A DNA stretch of 64,000 nucleotides, taken from NCBI RefSeq assembly GCF_020381325.1, contig NZ_JAGSPI010000006.1, positions 144,218-208,217 of the forward strand, read 5' to 3'. Positions 45,587-56,109 of the stretch are shown here, in pieces. The notes beneath the pieces were generated by a model, which saw nothing but the letters and a program-made list of their open reading frames with translations, was not told where the DNA came from and did no database searches. Numbering within the stretch: the first letter of the stretch is position 1; each line of letters starts with the position of its first letter. The position numbers were made by a program, and so were the translations under genes. This DNA comes from Providencia vermicola (GTDB lineage Bacteria > Pseudomonadota > Gammaproteobacteria > Enterobacterales > Enterobacteriaceae).

Positions 45587-48520
45587 TTATTCCTCAGGTT
45601 TAAAGCGCAGTAGACGGTTTGCGTTACTCACTACAGTGATAGAGGAGAGTGCCATCGCTGCTCCTGCAACCACAGGGTTAAGTAAAGTCCCTGTGAGTGG
45701 GTATAAAATACCTGCCGCAATTGGGATCCCCAGCGTGTTATATATAAAGGCACCAAATAGGTTTTGCTTCATATTACGCAGTGTCCCTTTTGAGATAGAA
45801 ACCGCGTCAGCAACACCGTGTAAGCTTTGGCGCATCAGGGTGATCGACGCTGTTTCAATGGCGATATCACTACCACCGCCCATCGCAATACCCACATCAG
45901 CACGGGCCAGTGCAGGGGCATCATTAATGCCATCACCGACCATCGCTACTTTATGACCTTTCGCTTGCAGGGCTTCAATGGCAGCTGATTTACCATCAGG
46001 CATGACGCCAGCAATCACTTCATCAATACCTGCTTCTTTAGCGATAGCATTTGCAGTTACTGGATTATCCCCTGTTAACATTACCAAGCGAAAGCCTTGT
46101 TTATGTAAGCGAGCAAGGGCACTGATGCTGTCTTCACGCAATGGGTCACGAATAGATAACAACGCAGCGACTTTCCCCTCAACGGCCAACAGAACAGGGG
46201 TCACCCCCTGAGAGGCTTGCTGATGCAGAATACCGTCGACATCTGTGGTATCCACACTGCTTTGTGCTAACAGCTTTTGGTTACCTAACAAAATAGTTTT
46301 ACCATCAATAATGGCGCTTACACCTAAGCCTGCTAGTGTCCTAAATTGCTCATTAGCGGGTAAGGTTAAGCCTTTCGCTTTTGCTAAGACAGCACGCGCT
46401 AATGGGTGGTTTGAACCATTTTCCAACGATGCTGCGAGCTGTAATGCGCTGTCCTGATCAAAACCATTAAATACGTGGATATCAGTAACCTGAGGCATAC
46501 CTTCGGTCAATGTACCTGTTTTATCAAAGACGATGGTGTCCAGTTCGCTAGCTTGCTGAAGAGCATCCGCATCACGGACTAACACCCCGAACTCAGCTGC
46601 ACGACCGACACCTGAAATTATCGACATCGGCGTTGCTAGTCCTAAAGCACATGGACAGGCAATGATTAATACAGTCGTAGTGATAACCAAGGCGTAAGTA
46701 ATTTGTGGCGCAGGGCCAATAAAGTACCAGATAGCGCCTGAAATTAATGCAATAGCAACAACTACAGGGACAAACACGGCGGAAATTTTATCCGCCATTT
46801 GGCCAATTTGCGGTTTACTACTTTGTGCTTGACGAACAAGGTGAATAATTCGCGCTAATGTGGTCTGGCTTCCCACTGCCGCGGCGCGAAAGAGTACCGT
46901 ACCATCTTGCACGACAGTACCTGCATGCACTGGATCACCTTTACTTTTTTGCTGCGGGATAGGTTCACCCGTCAGCATCGCTTCGTCTAACCAAACTTCC
47001 CCTTCGATGATTTCCCCATCGACAGGTACGCGGTCACCCGTCGCTAAGCGTAAGATCATGCCTTTTTTAACCTGCTCCAATGGCATGTCAACTTCGCCTT
47101 GCTCCGTCACAACGCGTGCAGTCGGCGGTGTTAAATCTAACAACCTTTCAAGGGCTTTGGAGGAACGTTGGCGTGCCCGTTGTTCTAAAGCGTGACCAAG
47201 GTTAATCAGACCGATGATCATCGCACTGGCTTCGTAATAAAGATGGCGAGCTTGATCAGGGAACCATTCAGGCCAAATATTAACGACGATAGAGTAGAGC
47301 CAGGCAGCCCCAGTACCCAGTGCAACCAAGGTATCCATGGTGGCACTGCCATTTTTTAAACTTTGCCATGCACTGCGATAAAAATGCCCACCGGCGAACA
47401 CCATTACTAGGAAGGTTAATACCCCAATGGTAAGCCATGTGGTGTGATTTTGCTCCGTCAATACCATATTATCGCCCATCATCCCCCATACCATCACAGG
47501 GATACCAAGGGCTAAGGCTAAGGCAGATTGCCAACGGAAACGGCGCATATTGGCTTGAGCAACTTCTTGTTGGCGTTCACGACGTTTGGCTTCATCTTGA
47601 ATGATTTCAGCGCCATAACCTGCTTTTATCACGGCATTGATCAGGTCATCTGGCTTGGCAGTTCCTGTCACTAATGCGCTGCGCTCGGCTAAATTCACTC
47701 GTGCGTTTTCCACACCAGGAACGCTGCTGAGTGCTTTTTGTACTTTATTTACACAGCTCGCACAGGTCATGCCATCAAGCAATAACTGCACGCTGTCATC
47801 GGTTGGGTCGATGTCAGGTTGCTCACCTAAATCAGACTCTTGTGCCGGAATGTCACAAATTGCCGCTGAATCAGCATCCGGCTGTTCAGTTTGGGTAGTC
47901 AGCGGCTCAGTTTTTGGGTAGGATTCACCTTCTTTGGCTTGGTAACCTGCCGCTTCAACTGCCGCAATCAACGCCGAAACTGGTGCTGAGCCTTGCACGA
48001 CTGCGGAGGTTGTATCCACTTGTGCGCTTATAACGCCATCAACGGCTTCAAGTGCTTGTTGGGTTTTCGCCGCACATTTCATGCAGCTTAACCCTGAAAG
48101 GGATAACGTCACCTCATTGGATTGTGGCAGCTGAGCCTTAAAGCCTGCTTGCTCAACCGCCGCAATTAAGGTTTGAGCATCAGCGGAGCCATATACTTTT
48201 GCCTGTGTTGTATTGACAAGCGCAGCCGCAACACCTTCAACCTCTTCGAGGGCTTTTTGAGTTTTGCCTGCACACTTCATGCAATTCAAACCCGAAAGCT
48301 GTAATTCGACATCAGGTATTGATGCAACTTCGGCTTCATAGCCTGCTTCAGTAATTGTGCTGATGATATCAGCAACATTGGCATCACTTTCTAATGTTGC
48401 ATAATCGATAGTGACGTTTAAATTTGCCACATCACCACGCGCTTCTAATGCTTTAGTGACAGAGCCGACACAGTGCATGCAGCTTAGTCCCTGTAATTTT
48501 AGGATAATTTTGTTACTCAT
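45587..48520 (-). CDS. copA: Copper-exporting P1B-type ATPase CopA, with four metal-binding domains
   Basis: Inner-membrane pump that exports Cu(I) from the cytosol using ATP. The 977-residue protein has four N-terminal heavy-metal-associated domains with CxxC pairs at C14/C17, C80/C83, C146/C149 and C253/C256; E. coli CopA (834 residues) has two. Then come the membrane core with the metal-site CPC ([13 protein letters not shown]), the actuator motif TGEP, the phosphorylation site DKTGTLTEG, an HP motif (SNHPLARAV) and the nucleotide/hinge motif [11 protein letters not shown] linker of about 60 acidic residues separates HMA3 and HMA4. It is transcribed divergently from cueR, from a CueR-type promoter. 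Confidence 0.97.
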   Translation of the reverse strand: MSNKIILKLQGLSCMHCVGSVTKALEARGDVANLNVTIDYATLESDANVADIISTITEAGYEAEVASIPDVELQLSGLNCMKCAGKTQKALEEVEGVAAALVNTTQAKVYGSADAQTLIAAVEQAGFKAQLPQSNEVTLSLSGLSCMKCAAKTQQALEAVDGVISAQVDTTSAVVQGSAPVSALIAAVEAAGYQAKEGESYPKTEPLTTQTEQPDADSAAICDIPAQESDLGEQPDIDPTDDSVQLLLDGMTCASCVNKVQKALSSVPGVENARVNLAERSALVTGTAKPDDLINAVIKAGYGAEIIQDEAKRRERQQEVAQANMRRFRWQSALALALGIPVMVWGMMGDNMVLTEQNHTTWLTIGVLTFLVMVFAGGHFYRSAWQSLKNGSATMDTLVALGTGAAWLYSIVVNIWPEWFPDQARHLYYEASAMIIGLINLGHALEQRARQRSSKALERLLDLTPPTARVVTEQGEVDMPLEQVKKGMILRLATGDRVPVDGEIIEGEVWLDEAMLTGEPIPQQKSKGDPVHAGTVVQDGTVLFRAAAVGSQTTLARIIHLVRQAQSSKPQIGQMADKISAVFVPVVVAIALISGAIWYFIGPAPQITYALVITTTVLIIACPCALGLATPMSIISGVGRAAEFGVLVRDADALQQASELDTIVFDKTGTLTEGMPQVTDIHVFNGFDQDSALQLAASLENGSNHPLARAVLAKAKGLTLPANEQFRTLAGLGVSAIIDGKTILLGNQKLLAQSSVDTTDVDGILHQQASQGVTPVLLAVEGKVAALLSIRDPLREDSISALARLHKQGFRLVMLTGDNPVTANAIAKEAGIDEVIAGVMPDGKSAAIEALQAKGHKVAMVGDGINDAPALARADVGIAMGGGSDIAIETASITLMRQSLHGVADAVSISKGTLRNMKQNLFGAFIYNTLGIPIAAGILYPLTGTLLNPVVAGAAMALSSITVVSNANRLLRFKPEE

Positions 48521-48599
48521 TTTGCAGCCTCCGAACCCGTTAGATGAATTGGGTCTATAACTTTATCGACAATTAGGTCTATAATTCGACTATGAGCAA

Positions 48600-48630
48600 A
48601 GGTTACACCTTCCAGCAAGGTTAAGGTCAA
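48600..48630 (-). promoter_or_regulatory. copA promoter with CueR box
   Basis: On the minus strand TTGACC (48630-48625) and TAACCT (48605-48600) are separated by 19 bases, the over-long spacer typical of MerR-family activation. The spacer carries ACCTTGCTGGAAGGT (48621-48607), the CueR dyad, nearly identical to the E. coli copA promoter. CueR bound to Cu(I) would untwist and activate it. Confidence 0.9.
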
Positions 48631-48639
48631 GGGGTTATT

Positions 48640-49050
48640 ATGAATATTAGTGAAATTGCCAAAAAAACAGGCCTAACTGCAAAAGCCATCCGTTTTTATG
48701 AAGATAAAGGGCTGATCACACCTCCGGAAAGGGGGGAGAATAGTTATCGCTATTATCAAGAACGGCACTTAAATGAACTGGTATTGCTTAAACAAGCCAA
48801 AGATGTTGGTTTTACCTTGGACGAATGTGGTGAGTTATTGGGGTTGTTTCGTAATCCAACCAGACATAGCGCCGATGTGAAAAGCACGACAATTGCTAAG
48901 ATAGATGAAATAGAGCAGACAATTTTTAAACTGTCTGCAATCCGCGATACATTACAGGAGCTGGTGGATGTGTGCCCAGGAGATGATGGCGCTGACTGCC
49001 CGATTATTGACCACCTGGCACGTGGCTGCTGTCATCACCAGAAGGCTTAA
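48640..49050 (+). CDS. cueR: MerR-family copper-responsive regulator CueR
   Basis: Copper-sensing activator of copA. The 136-residue protein has the MerR winged helix ([20 protein letters not shown]), a dimerisation helix, and a C-terminal metal-binding loop with the two cysteines of CueR ([11 protein letters not shown]). It starts at ATG 48640 just beyond the CueR box. The C-terminal tail carries an extra GCCHH, as in other CueR proteins. Its last 47 bases overlap the 3' end of convergent ybbJ. Confidence 0.95.
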   Translation: MNISEIAKKTGLTAKAIRFYEDKGLITPPERGENSYRYYQERHLNELVLLKQAKDVGFTLDECGELLGLFRNPTRHSADVKSTTIAKIDEIEQTIFKLSAIRDTLQELVDVCPGDDGADCPIIDHLARGCCHHQKA

Positions 49051-49483
49051 CTTGCAATGTAATACCATCAACGGCGATGACCACCACTTCAGTATTAGCA
49101 AGAAGTGGGACGTCGCTGTAAACCCGCCAGCTGCCATCAGCAAGGCGAACACGGCTAAAGCCTTCATCGGTATCTGTTAACAAACGCGCTTTAACCCCCA
49201 CAAGTTGGTGGCTGATTTGATTGACATCGTCAGCTTTGCTTTTTTTACGGCCGCTTAACCATTTGCGCCATAACACAGCGGAAACGAGGGTAAAAATAGC
49301 AAATAGAATCCCTTGCCACTCCCAACTTAAAAATGGCAAAGCCCAAGTCAATAAACCAACGGCAACGGCGGCAATTCCAGACCAAAGTAAGTAGCCGCCT
49401 GTGCCAAGTAATTCGGCAATCAGCAATAGCCCCCCAAGGCACAGCCAAAACCATGCCGGCTGAGCGCTGATAAGCTCTATCAT
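49004..49483 (-). CDS. ybbJ: NfeD-like membrane protein YbbJ
   Basis: A 159-residue inner-membrane protein with two to three N-terminal hydrophobic segments ([16 protein letters not shown]) and a C-terminal OB-fold NfeD domain ([31 protein letters not shown]). It works with the SPFH protein QmcA, encoded immediately upstream; the qmcA stop and ybbJ start overlap by four bases. The 3' end overlaps cueR on the other strand by 47 bases. E. coli YbbJ is 152 residues. Confidence 0.93.
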   Translation of the reverse strand: MIELISAQPAWFWLCLGGLLLIAELLGTGGYLLWSGIAAVAVGLLTWALPFLSWEWQGILFAIFTLVSAVLWRKWLSGRKKSKADDVNQISHQLVGVKARLLTDTDEGFSRVRLADGSWRVYSDVPLLANTEVVVIAVDGITLQVKPSGDDSSHVPGGQ

Positions 49484-50415
49484 TCTTTTGCCTTTTGTGT
49501 TGTTTTTTTGCTTTCGCTAATGAGCTCGGTAATACCGCCAATAGCACCCATTAAATTGCTGGCTTCTAATGGCATCATAATCACTTTGCTATTTTGTGCC
49601 GAGCCAATACTGGTTAACGCATCCGTGTATTTTTGTGCCACGAAGTAGTTAATGGCTTGCATATCCCCAGCGGCAATTGCTTCAGATACCATTTGGGTGG
49701 CTCTTGCTTCTGCTTCAGCAGCCCTTTCACGCGCTTCTGCTTGCAAGAAAGCAGACTGCCTTTCCCCTTCGGCTTTTAAAATTTGTGATTGTTTTTCACC
49801 TTCAGCTTTAAGGATTGCCGCTTGACGAATACCTTCTGCCTCTAAAATATCGGCACGTTTTGTTCTTTCCGCTTTCATCTGCGCATTCATAGCACTGATA
49901 AGCTCTTTTGGCGGTTTCACATCACGAATTTCAATACGGGTGATTTTCACACCCCATGGGTTCGTCGCTTCATCCACCACATGCAATAAGCGGGAGTTGA
50001 TCGAATCTCGTTGAGACAGCATTTCATCAAGTTCCATAGACCCTAACACGGTACGAATATTGGTCATTGTTAGGTTAAGCACAGACAGTTCTAGATTACT
50101 GACTTCATAAGCGGCGCGAACTGGGTCGACCACTTGGATAAAGCACACGGCATCGATAGTGACGTTGGCGTTATCCCGCGAGATGACTTCTTGTGATGGG
50201 ATATCAAGGACTTGTTCCATCATATTGATACGACGGCCGATTTTGTCCATAAATGGCACAATAATATGCAGCCCAGGTTGCAATGTACGGGTGTAACGCC
50301 CAAAACGTTCAACTGTCCATTGAAACCCTTGCGGTACTGTTTTAACGCAGGTGAAAACAATAACGATAGCCACAAAAATAATAATCGGAATGGCACCAAA
50401 GGCGAACAAGTCCAT
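49480..50415 (-). CDS. qmcA: SPFH/stomatin-family protein QmcA (YbbK)
   Basis: Inner-membrane scaffold of the stomatin/prohibitin family, 311 residues (305 in E. coli). An N-terminal anchor (about residues 5-25) precedes the SPFH domain ([37 protein letters not shown]) and a long Ala/Glu/Lys coiled coil with repeated LKAEGE. E. coli QmcA is associated with quality control near FtsH. It is coupled to ybbJ and lies 13 bases after ybbN. Confidence 0.95.
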   Translation of the reverse strand: MDLFAFGAIPIIIFVAIVIVFTCVKTVPQGFQWTVERFGRYTRTLQPGLHIIVPFMDKIGRRINMMEQVLDIPSQEVISRDNANVTIDAVCFIQVVDPVRAAYEVSNLELSVLNLTMTNIRTVLGSMELDEMLSQRDSINSRLLHVVDEATNPWGVKITRIEIRDVKPPKELISAMNAQMKAERTKRADILEAEGIRQAAILKAEGEKQSQILKAEGERQSAFLQAEARERAAEAEARATQMVSEAIAAGDMQAINYFVAQKYTDALTSIGSAQNSKVIMMPLEASNLMGAIGGITELISESKKTTQKAKE

Positions 50416-50428
50416 ATCTACCCCTTAA

Positions 50429-51289
50429 TTAATAAAGTAATGAATACATTTGGCGGCGATATTTACTCGCAATCGCATCGCCAGTACCCATGGCGGACAT
50501 AATATCCATCATGGTTTTTCTCACGGCGCCGTCACCCGCGCCTAAATCTTTACGTAAGAAGCTAAATAACATTTCAAGGGCTTCTTCGTTACGGTTCACT
50601 TCATGTAATTTTAGTGCTAATTGAACGGCTAACGTGGTATTTTGCGGATCTTGATTAAATTCGTCCTGTAATTGTTGAATTTCAGGGGTATCCGCCGCTT
50701 GTTTTAACAATTCAATTTGCGCAATCAGTCCTTGATAACGACTGTCTTTGTCTTGTAATGGCACTACGTCTAATGTGGTTTGTGCGTCATCGACTAATTT
50801 TAGGCTAATTTGTGTTTCTGCTAATAACAGGGTGATATCGCTATTTTTTGGGTTTAATTGGTGCGCTTCTTTTAACAGTGGCAAGGCTTCTTGTGTTTTA
50901 CCTTCCGCAATTAATTCAGCCGCTTGTGCTGCTTTCAACTCTTCAGGGCTTGGTAGAACACGAGATAAAATCTCTAACACGACCTCTTCTGGCTGCGGCC
51001 CTTCAAAGCCATCAACTGGGCGACCATTTTGCAGAACATATACCGTTGGGATGGCTTTTAAGCCAAACTGGCTGGCAATCATTTGCTCTTCGTCACAGTT
51101 AACTTTAGCTAAGATATATAAACCTGCGTAGTCGTTGGCAATTTTTTCCAACATTGTGCCAAACTCTTGGCAATGAGGGCTACGAGGTGACCAAAAGTAA
51201 AACATGACGGGTAAGTTCATTGATTGTTCAATGACTTGATGAAGATTAGTTTCGTTAATATCAATAATTTGTGCGTTATTCGCAAACAT
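50429..51289 (-). CDS. cnoX: Thioredoxin-like chaperedoxin CnoX (YbbN)
   Basis: A 286-residue protein with an N-terminal thioredoxin domain and C-terminal TPR-like repeats. The active site reads SPHC, with one Cys only, like E. coli YbbN (SQHC), so it is not a disulfide reductase. E. coli CnoX holds clients during oxidative stress and hands them to GroEL and DnaK. It is the gene upstream of qmcA on the same strand. Length (284 in E. coli) and end ([11 protein letters not shown]) agree. Confidence 0.94.
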   Translation of the reverse strand: MFANNAQIIDINETNLHQVIEQSMNLPVMFYFWSPRSPHCQEFGTMLEKIANDYAGLYILAKVNCDEEQMIASQFGLKAIPTVYVLQNGRPVDGFEGPQPEEVVLEILSRVLPSPEELKAAQAAELIAEGKTQEALPLLKEAHQLNPKNSDITLLLAETQISLKLVDDAQTTLDVVPLQDKDSRYQGLIAQIELLKQAADTPEIQQLQDEFNQDPQNTTLAVQLALKLHEVNRNEEALEMLFSFLRKDLGAGDGAVRKTMMDIMSAMGTGDAIASKYRRQMYSLLY

Positions 51290-51348
51290 AGGGTATCTCT
51301 TTTGAATGAGTTAGCATTAATAGTAGAGTGGGGCTTATTTTGCTTTTT

Positions 51349-52152
51349 TCAAGCCTTTTTTCCCTGATTTGCCAGTATTTTATCCATCAGTTTGTCAGGT
51401 AAAACACGTTTAAGCACTCGGACTGCCACGGTTAAAAGCGTGACAGAATAACGCACGCGTGGGCGTGGGCTTTCCAGCGCATGGATTAGCTTTTCAACCA
51501 CATGTTCTGGGGTTAAAGTAAAGCGCGAGGCGATCCCAGGGTTTTTAACAGGTTTATCTTTTTGAGTTTGTTCAACATTTTGAGTGAATGCCGTGTGAAT
51601 TGGCCCTGGTTCAATTAAACTCACGAAAACACCACTGCCTTTCAGTTCTAACCGTAAGGCATCTGACCAACCTTCCAAGGCATATTTGCTCGCTGCATAA
51701 GCACCACGACCAGGAGTAGAGATAATGCCCATCACCGAACTGGTTTGCACAATGCGCCCTTCGCTGTGCGCTAGCATGGCGGGCAGCAGTTGGAAGGTCA
51801 ATTGGTGCACGCCGAAAAAATTTGTCGAAAACTGAGCTTCGAGTTGTTCCCGACTTACACTGTTCAATGGCCCATAAACCCCAAAACCCGCATTGTTGAA
51901 TAATCCGAAAAGGCGGTGATTACAGAGTGTTAGCACCTTTTGTGCTGCATTATCTATGCTACTCTTATCATCAAGGTCAAGGGTAACAGCATCGAAACCA
52001 AGGTTTTTTAAGCGTAATATATCGCTTTCTTTGCGACAAGCGACAATGACATGGTAGCCACGCTGGCGTAGCGTTTGTGCAGCACAAAAGCCAATACCGC
52101 TTGATGCTCCTGTGATCAGAACTGATTTTCCGTTTCGTGCTGATGTTTGCAT
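51349..52152 (-). CDS. ybbO: Short-chain dehydrogenase/reductase YbbO
   Basis: NADP-type SDR enzyme of 267 residues with the TGASSGIGF cofactor motif near residues 14-23, NNAGFGVYG, and the catalytic Ser with YAASKYALEGW. E. coli YbbO reduces aldehydes with NADPH. The order tesA-ybbO-ybbN matches E. coli. The C-terminal 40 residues are hydrophobic and basic, suggesting membrane association. Confidence 0.93.
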   Translation of the reverse strand: MQTSARNGKSVLITGASSGIGFCAAQTLRQRGYHVIVACRKESDILRLKNLGFDAVTLDLDDKSSIDNAAQKVLTLCNHRLFGLFNNAGFGVYGPLNSVSREQLEAQFSTNFFGVHQLTFQLLPAMLAHSEGRIVQTSSVMGIISTPGRGAYAASKYALEGWSDALRLELKGSGVFVSLIEPGPIHTAFTQNVEQTQKDKPVKNPGIASRFTLTPEHVVEKLIHALESPRPRVRYSVTLLTVAVRVLKRVLPDKLMDKILANQGKKA

Positions 52153-52229
52153 AACTTTACCTTCATTTCATGCAACTGAATATATTTCGCGTATAAAGAG
52201 GCCTTTATCGCGTTTGTTTACTCTCTATT

Positions 52230-52871
52230 TTACTTGTTTGAGGGTAAAATATGTGCGGAAAGTTGTTTTTCCATAAAGTCAGCGATGGATGGCTGAGCCT
52301 CAACAGTCGGGTGTATCCCATCTTGTTGTATCCATTCAGGCTTAGTGATGACTGTCTCCATGTAAAAGGGCAGCAACGGAATTTGATTGCTATCCGCCAA
52401 TTTCGGATACACTTTTTCAAAGCTTGTTGTATAACGTTTTCCATAATTTGGTGGAATACGAATTTGCATTAAGAGCGGTTTTGCACCCGATTGCACGATT
52501 TGGTCGATTATTTGCTGTAAATTAATTTCCAGTTGTTCGACAGGCAAGCCTTGCAGGCCATCGTTAGCACCGAGCTCAATCAACACCCAGCTCGGTTTAT
52601 TTTGTTCCAATAAGGCAGAAAGGCGTTCCAGCCCTTGTGCTGATGTATTGCCGCTAATGCTACCATTGACCACCTCAATAGGTGGAGACAGTTTCTGCCA
52701 GCGGTCGGCAAGCAAAGAGGCCCACGCCTGCTCAGCGGGTAAACGGTAGCCTGCACTTAGGCTATCACCTAAGATCAATAGCTTAGTTGACGCAAGGGCG
52801 TGTCCACTTGCAGTCAGTAACAGGAGAAAAACCAATATATGTCGGCGAATAATATTCTTGAAGTTCATCAT
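52230..52871 (-). CDS. tesA: Periplasmic acyl-CoA thioesterase I / lysophospholipase L1
   Basis: SGNH-family esterase that hydrolyses long-chain acyl thioesters and lysophospholipids in the periplasm. The signal peptide (MMNFKNIIRRHILVFLLLL, ending ALA) matches E. coli TesA. The catalytic Ser lies in LGDSLSAGYR, the Gly and Asn of block II-III in NGSISGNT and ELGANDGL, and Asp/His in DGIHP. I start at ATG 52871 by homology; the frame extends to 52919. Its 5' end overlaps the divergent ybbA gene by 33 bases, as in E. coli. Confidence 0.94.
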   Translation of the reverse strand: MMNFKNIIRRHILVFLLLLTASGHALASTKLLILGDSLSAGYRLPAEQAWASLLADRWQKLSPPIEVVNGSISGNTSAQGLERLSALLEQNKPSWVLIELGANDGLQGLPVEQLEINLQQIIDQIVQSGAKPLLMQIRIPPNYGKRYTTSFEKVYPKLADSNQIPLLPFYMETVITKPEWIQQDGIHPTVEAQPSIADFMEKQLSAHILPSNK

Positions 52872-53525
52872 CTCATTAAACGTGTTGGTCAAGGTGAACA
52901 TGAACTGACTATATTGCAAGGTGTTGAGCTAATTGTCGAGTCTGGTCAAACAATTGCTTTAATTGGCGAGTCAGGATCGGGGAAATCAACTCTGCTTGGG
53001 ATCATTGCGGGCTTAGATGACGGCACGAGTGGCTCGGTCAATTTATTGGGGCAAGACCTGACCCGTATGGATGAAGAGGAACGAGCTCGTTTGCGCGCGC
53101 AAAGCGTGGGGTTTGTGTTCCAATCGTTTATGTTAATCCCTACATTAAATGCGATTGAAAACGTGCAGTTACCTTCCTTGTTGCGTGGAGAGTCAGAGTC
53201 ATCTAGCCACCAACATGCCGCTGAGTTACTGACCGATTTAGGCTTAAAAGATCGCATGAAGCATATGCCGCCACAACTTTCTGGTGGCGAACAACAGCGT
53301 GTGGCACTGGCTCGCGCATTTAACGGCCGTCCACAAATTTTATTTGCCGATGAGCCGACAGGTAACCTCGATAGACAAACGGGGGATAAAATTGCGGACT
53401 TACTGTTTGCCATGAATAAAGAACATGGTACTACGCTGATTTTAGTTACACACGATAACGAACTCGCTGCACGTTGCCAGCGTCGCTTACGCTTAGTTGA
53501 TGGTCAACTGAGGGAAGAAGCATGA
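52839..53525 (+). CDS. ybbA: ABC transporter ATPase YbbA
   Basis: A 228-residue ATPase of the MacB/LolD type with Walker A GESGSGKST, signature LSGGEQQRVALARAF and Walker B ILFADEPTGN. It pairs with the permease YbbP, whose start overlaps its stop by four bases. The start ATG lies inside the opposite-strand tesA leader; its AGGAG site is rather distant, at 12 bases. Substrate of YbbAP is not settled. Confidence 0.94.
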   Translation: MSANNILEVHHLIKRVGQGEHELTILQGVELIVESGQTIALIGESGSGKSTLLGIIAGLDDGTSGSVNLLGQDLTRMDEEERARLRAQSVGFVFQSFMLIPTLNAIENVQLPSLLRGESESSSHQHAAELLTDLGLKDRMKHMPPQLSGGEQQRVALARAFNGRPQILFADEPTGNLDRQTGDKIADLLFAMNKEHGTTLILVTHDNELAARCQRRLRLVDGQLREEA

Positions 53526-55969
53526 TTTGGCGTTGGTTTTGGCGTGAATGGAAAACGCCGTCATTATTGATTGTCTGGTTAGCACTCACGCTCGCCGTTG
53601 CCTGTGTTTTAGCGTTAGGGCGCATTAGTGATCGTATCGAAAACAGCATGAGCTACCAAAGCCGTGAGCTGCTTGCAGGGGATCTGGTTCTACGTTCCTC
53701 ACACCCGAGTGAGCCTGCTTGGTTGCAAGAAGCACAAAAAGACGGATTAAAACTGAGCCAGCAGATATCATTTTCGACGATGGCTTATGCAACGGAAGAT
53801 GAAGATGCCCGGCCTCAACTGGTGTTAGTCAAAGCCGCCGATAAGGCTTATCCGCTGTATGGCGGATTAGTCACAGAACCTGAGGGGCTAGTACCAACCC
53901 GAGGGGAGGTGTTAGTGGCACCTCGCTTATTAGAGTTATTGAACCTGAATATTGGCGATAATATTGATATCGGCGATGCGACGTTAAAGGTTTCAGGGAA
54001 ATTAATCCAAGAGCCTGATAGTGGCTTCAATCCATTCCAAATTGCCCCTCGAGTATTAATTGCGATTGAAGATGCACCATTAACGGGGGCGATTCAGTTA
54101 GGTAGCCGTTTAACCTATCGCGATATGTTCGCGGGTGATAGCCAAGTTATCGATGCATTTAAGCAAAAGTTTGATAAAGAACTGCGTAATGACCAGCGAT
54201 GGTATACCTTAAGTGAAGACAATGGTGCGGTGGGGAAAACCTTCCAACGTGCTCAGCAATTTTTGTTGTTATCCGTATTATTAACCTTATTACTGGCGAT
54301 TGCAGCTGTTGTGGTTTCCATGACCCACTATTGCCGTAGCCGCCATCAGCTTATTGCGGTTCTAAAAACACTTGGGGCGGGGCGCAGTGCGCTGCGTAAA
54401 TGGATCATTGGCCAGTGGTTAGTCATTTTAGTGGCCGCGGCGTTATTAGGTTCATTATTAGGGCTAGCCTTTGAAGGCATTTTGATGCAAATTCTAGGCG
54501 CAATGCTGCCAAAAGAGTTGCCACCTGCTAGTTTAATGCCATGGGTGTGGGCAATTGGTACATTGTTTATCATTGCTATCATCGTAGGCAGTCGTCCTTA
54601 TTATCAATTGATGGCGACGCAACCTTCACGGGTGTTACGTGAGGATGCAAAATCTCCAGTATGGCCGCTGCATTATTATCTTCCCGTGGTGAGTTTAATT
54701 GTTGTGGGGGGATTATTTCTTTTTGCTGGCGTGAACCCACTTTTATGGTCGATTCTTGCAGGGATTGTTGTCGTTGCGATTTTATTGGCTTTAATTGGTT
54801 GGGTCGGGCTTTGGGGGCTGCGCCATATTAAATTTCGCCAGCTGAGTTTACGCCTTTCAGTCAGCCGCTTATTGCGCCAACCGTTGCAAACTATCACCCA
54901 AATGAGCGCCTTTTCGCTCTCGTTTATGTTATTGGCATTATTAATTTTAGTGCGCGGGGATTTGCTTGATCGTTGGCAGCAACAGTTACCTGCGGATAGC
55001 CCCAATTATTTTCTTATCAATATGAATGCGTCTCAGCTTGAGCCTGTGACACAACTATTGGCACAGCACCAAGTTGTTCCCACCGAGTTTAACCCTGTGG
55101 TATTGGCACGCTTAACGGATATTAATGATCAATCGGCGATTGAGTGGGCCGATAAACGCGATCCGAATAATAACACGGTGAGGCGTGAACTCAGTTTAAC
55201 GTGGCAATCTCAATTGGCTCCTGCGAATATCGTGAATGAAGGCACGTGGCCGCCGAAAGCGGGAGAGGTTTCCATTGAACAAACTGTGGTGAAAGAGCTA
55301 GGGTTAAAATTGGGGGATAAACTGACATTTAATGCAGGAGCCCAAGTTTTTACGGCGACAGTAAGCAGTATCCGCACTGTGGATTGGGAAAGTTTACGAC
55401 CGAATTTCTACTTTATTTTTTCGGAAGAAAGCTTGTCGAAAATGCCAGCAACATGGCTGAGTAGTTTCCATTATGAGGGGGATGGCCAGTTATTGACGCA
55501 ACTTAGCCGCCATTACCCAACCATCAATGTGCTGGATACAGGGGCGATCATTACACAGATTCAGCAAATCCTTCAGCAAGTCAGCCAAGCTCTTGAAGTG
55601 ATGGTCGTCTTAGTGATTTTCTGTGGCTTGCTGCTATTGTTGGCACAGATTCAAGTGGGAATGAGCCAACGTGAGCGCGAACTGGTGGTCTATCGCACCT
55701 TAGGTGCGAGCAGAAAGCTGATGCGCAGAACGTTATGGAGCGAGTTTGCATTACTTGGCTTAATGGCAGGCCTTGCTGCGGCCTTTGGGGCTGAGATTGC
55801 CTTGTGGTTATTGCAAAGCAAAGTGTTTGATTTCCCATGGCAACCTGAATGGCGTATGTGGGTATTATTACCGCTGTGCGCAGCTATTTTGTTGTCGATT
55901 TGCGGGGGATGGTTAGGTCTTCGCTTATTAGGAACAGGTAGCCAGCACCGTCGATTACCCAATGGGTGA
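53522..55969 (+). CDS. ybbP: ABC transporter permease YbbP (FtsX-like)
   Basis: An 815-residue MacB/FtsX-type permease (804 in E. coli). One membrane segment at the N-terminus, a large periplasmic domain, then three (about residues 240-370), several central segments, a second periplasmic domain and three terminal segments form the ten-segment layout of this group. RYTLGAS-like signatures appear as VYRTLGASRKLMRRTLW near the end. It is translationally coupled to ybbA. E. coli has rhsD after ybbP; that is absent here. Confidence 0.94.
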   Translation: MIWRWFWREWKTPSLLIVWLALTLAVACVLALGRISDRIENSMSYQSRELLAGDLVLRSSHPSEPAWLQEAQKDGLKLSQQISFSTMAYATEDEDARPQLVLVKAADKAYPLYGGLVTEPEGLVPTRGEVLVAPRLLELLNLNIGDNIDIGDATLKVSGKLIQEPDSGFNPFQIAPRVLIAIEDAPLTGAIQLGSRLTYRDMFAGDSQVIDAFKQKFDKELRNDQRWYTLSEDNGAVGKTFQRAQQFLLLSVLLTLLLAIAAVVVSMTHYCRSRHQLIAVLKTLGAGRSALRKWIIGQWLVILVAAALLGSLLGLAFEGILMQILGAMLPKELPPASLMPWVWAIGTLFIIAIIVGSRPYYQLMATQPSRVLREDAKSPVWPLHYYLPVVSLIVVGGLFLFAGVNPLLWSILAGIVVVAILLALIGWVGLWGLRHIKFRQLSLRLSVSRLLRQPLQTITQMSAFSLSFMLLALLILVRGDLLDRWQQQLPADSPNYFLINMNASQLEPVTQLLAQHQVVPTEFNPVVLARLTDINDQSAIEWADKRDPNNNTVRRELSLTWQSQLAPANIVNEGTWPPKAGEVSIEQTVVKELGLKLGDKLTFNAGAQVFTATVSSIRTVDWESLRPNFYFIFSEESLSKMPATWLSSFHYEGDGQLLTQLSRHYPTINVLDTGAIITQIQQILQQVSQALEVMVVLVIFCGLLLLLAQIQVGMSQRERELVVYRTLGASRKLMRRTLWSEFALLGLMAGLAAAFGAEIALWLLQSKVFDFPWQPEWRMWVLLPLCAAILLSICGGWLGLRLLGTGSQHRRLPNG

Positions 55970-55984
55970 TTAGTTTATAGGGAA

Positions 55985-56016
55985 TAATTGGGCGTGAAAT
56001 TATTTGCGCCCAATTA
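55985..56016 (+). terminator. Hairpin after ybbP
   Basis: TAATTGGGCG (55985-55994) pairs perfectly with CGCCCAATTA (56007-56016). The downstream tail is A-rich, not T-rich, so it may be an mRNA-end hairpin and not an intrinsic terminator. Confidence 0.5.
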
Positions 56017-56109
56017 AAATAACTGTCTTCAATCCTTCACAAAACCGTCATTCACTCAGGTTATGATTCCGCCGTCGATTATTGATAGCCTTAAAATGGA
56101 AACATAACC

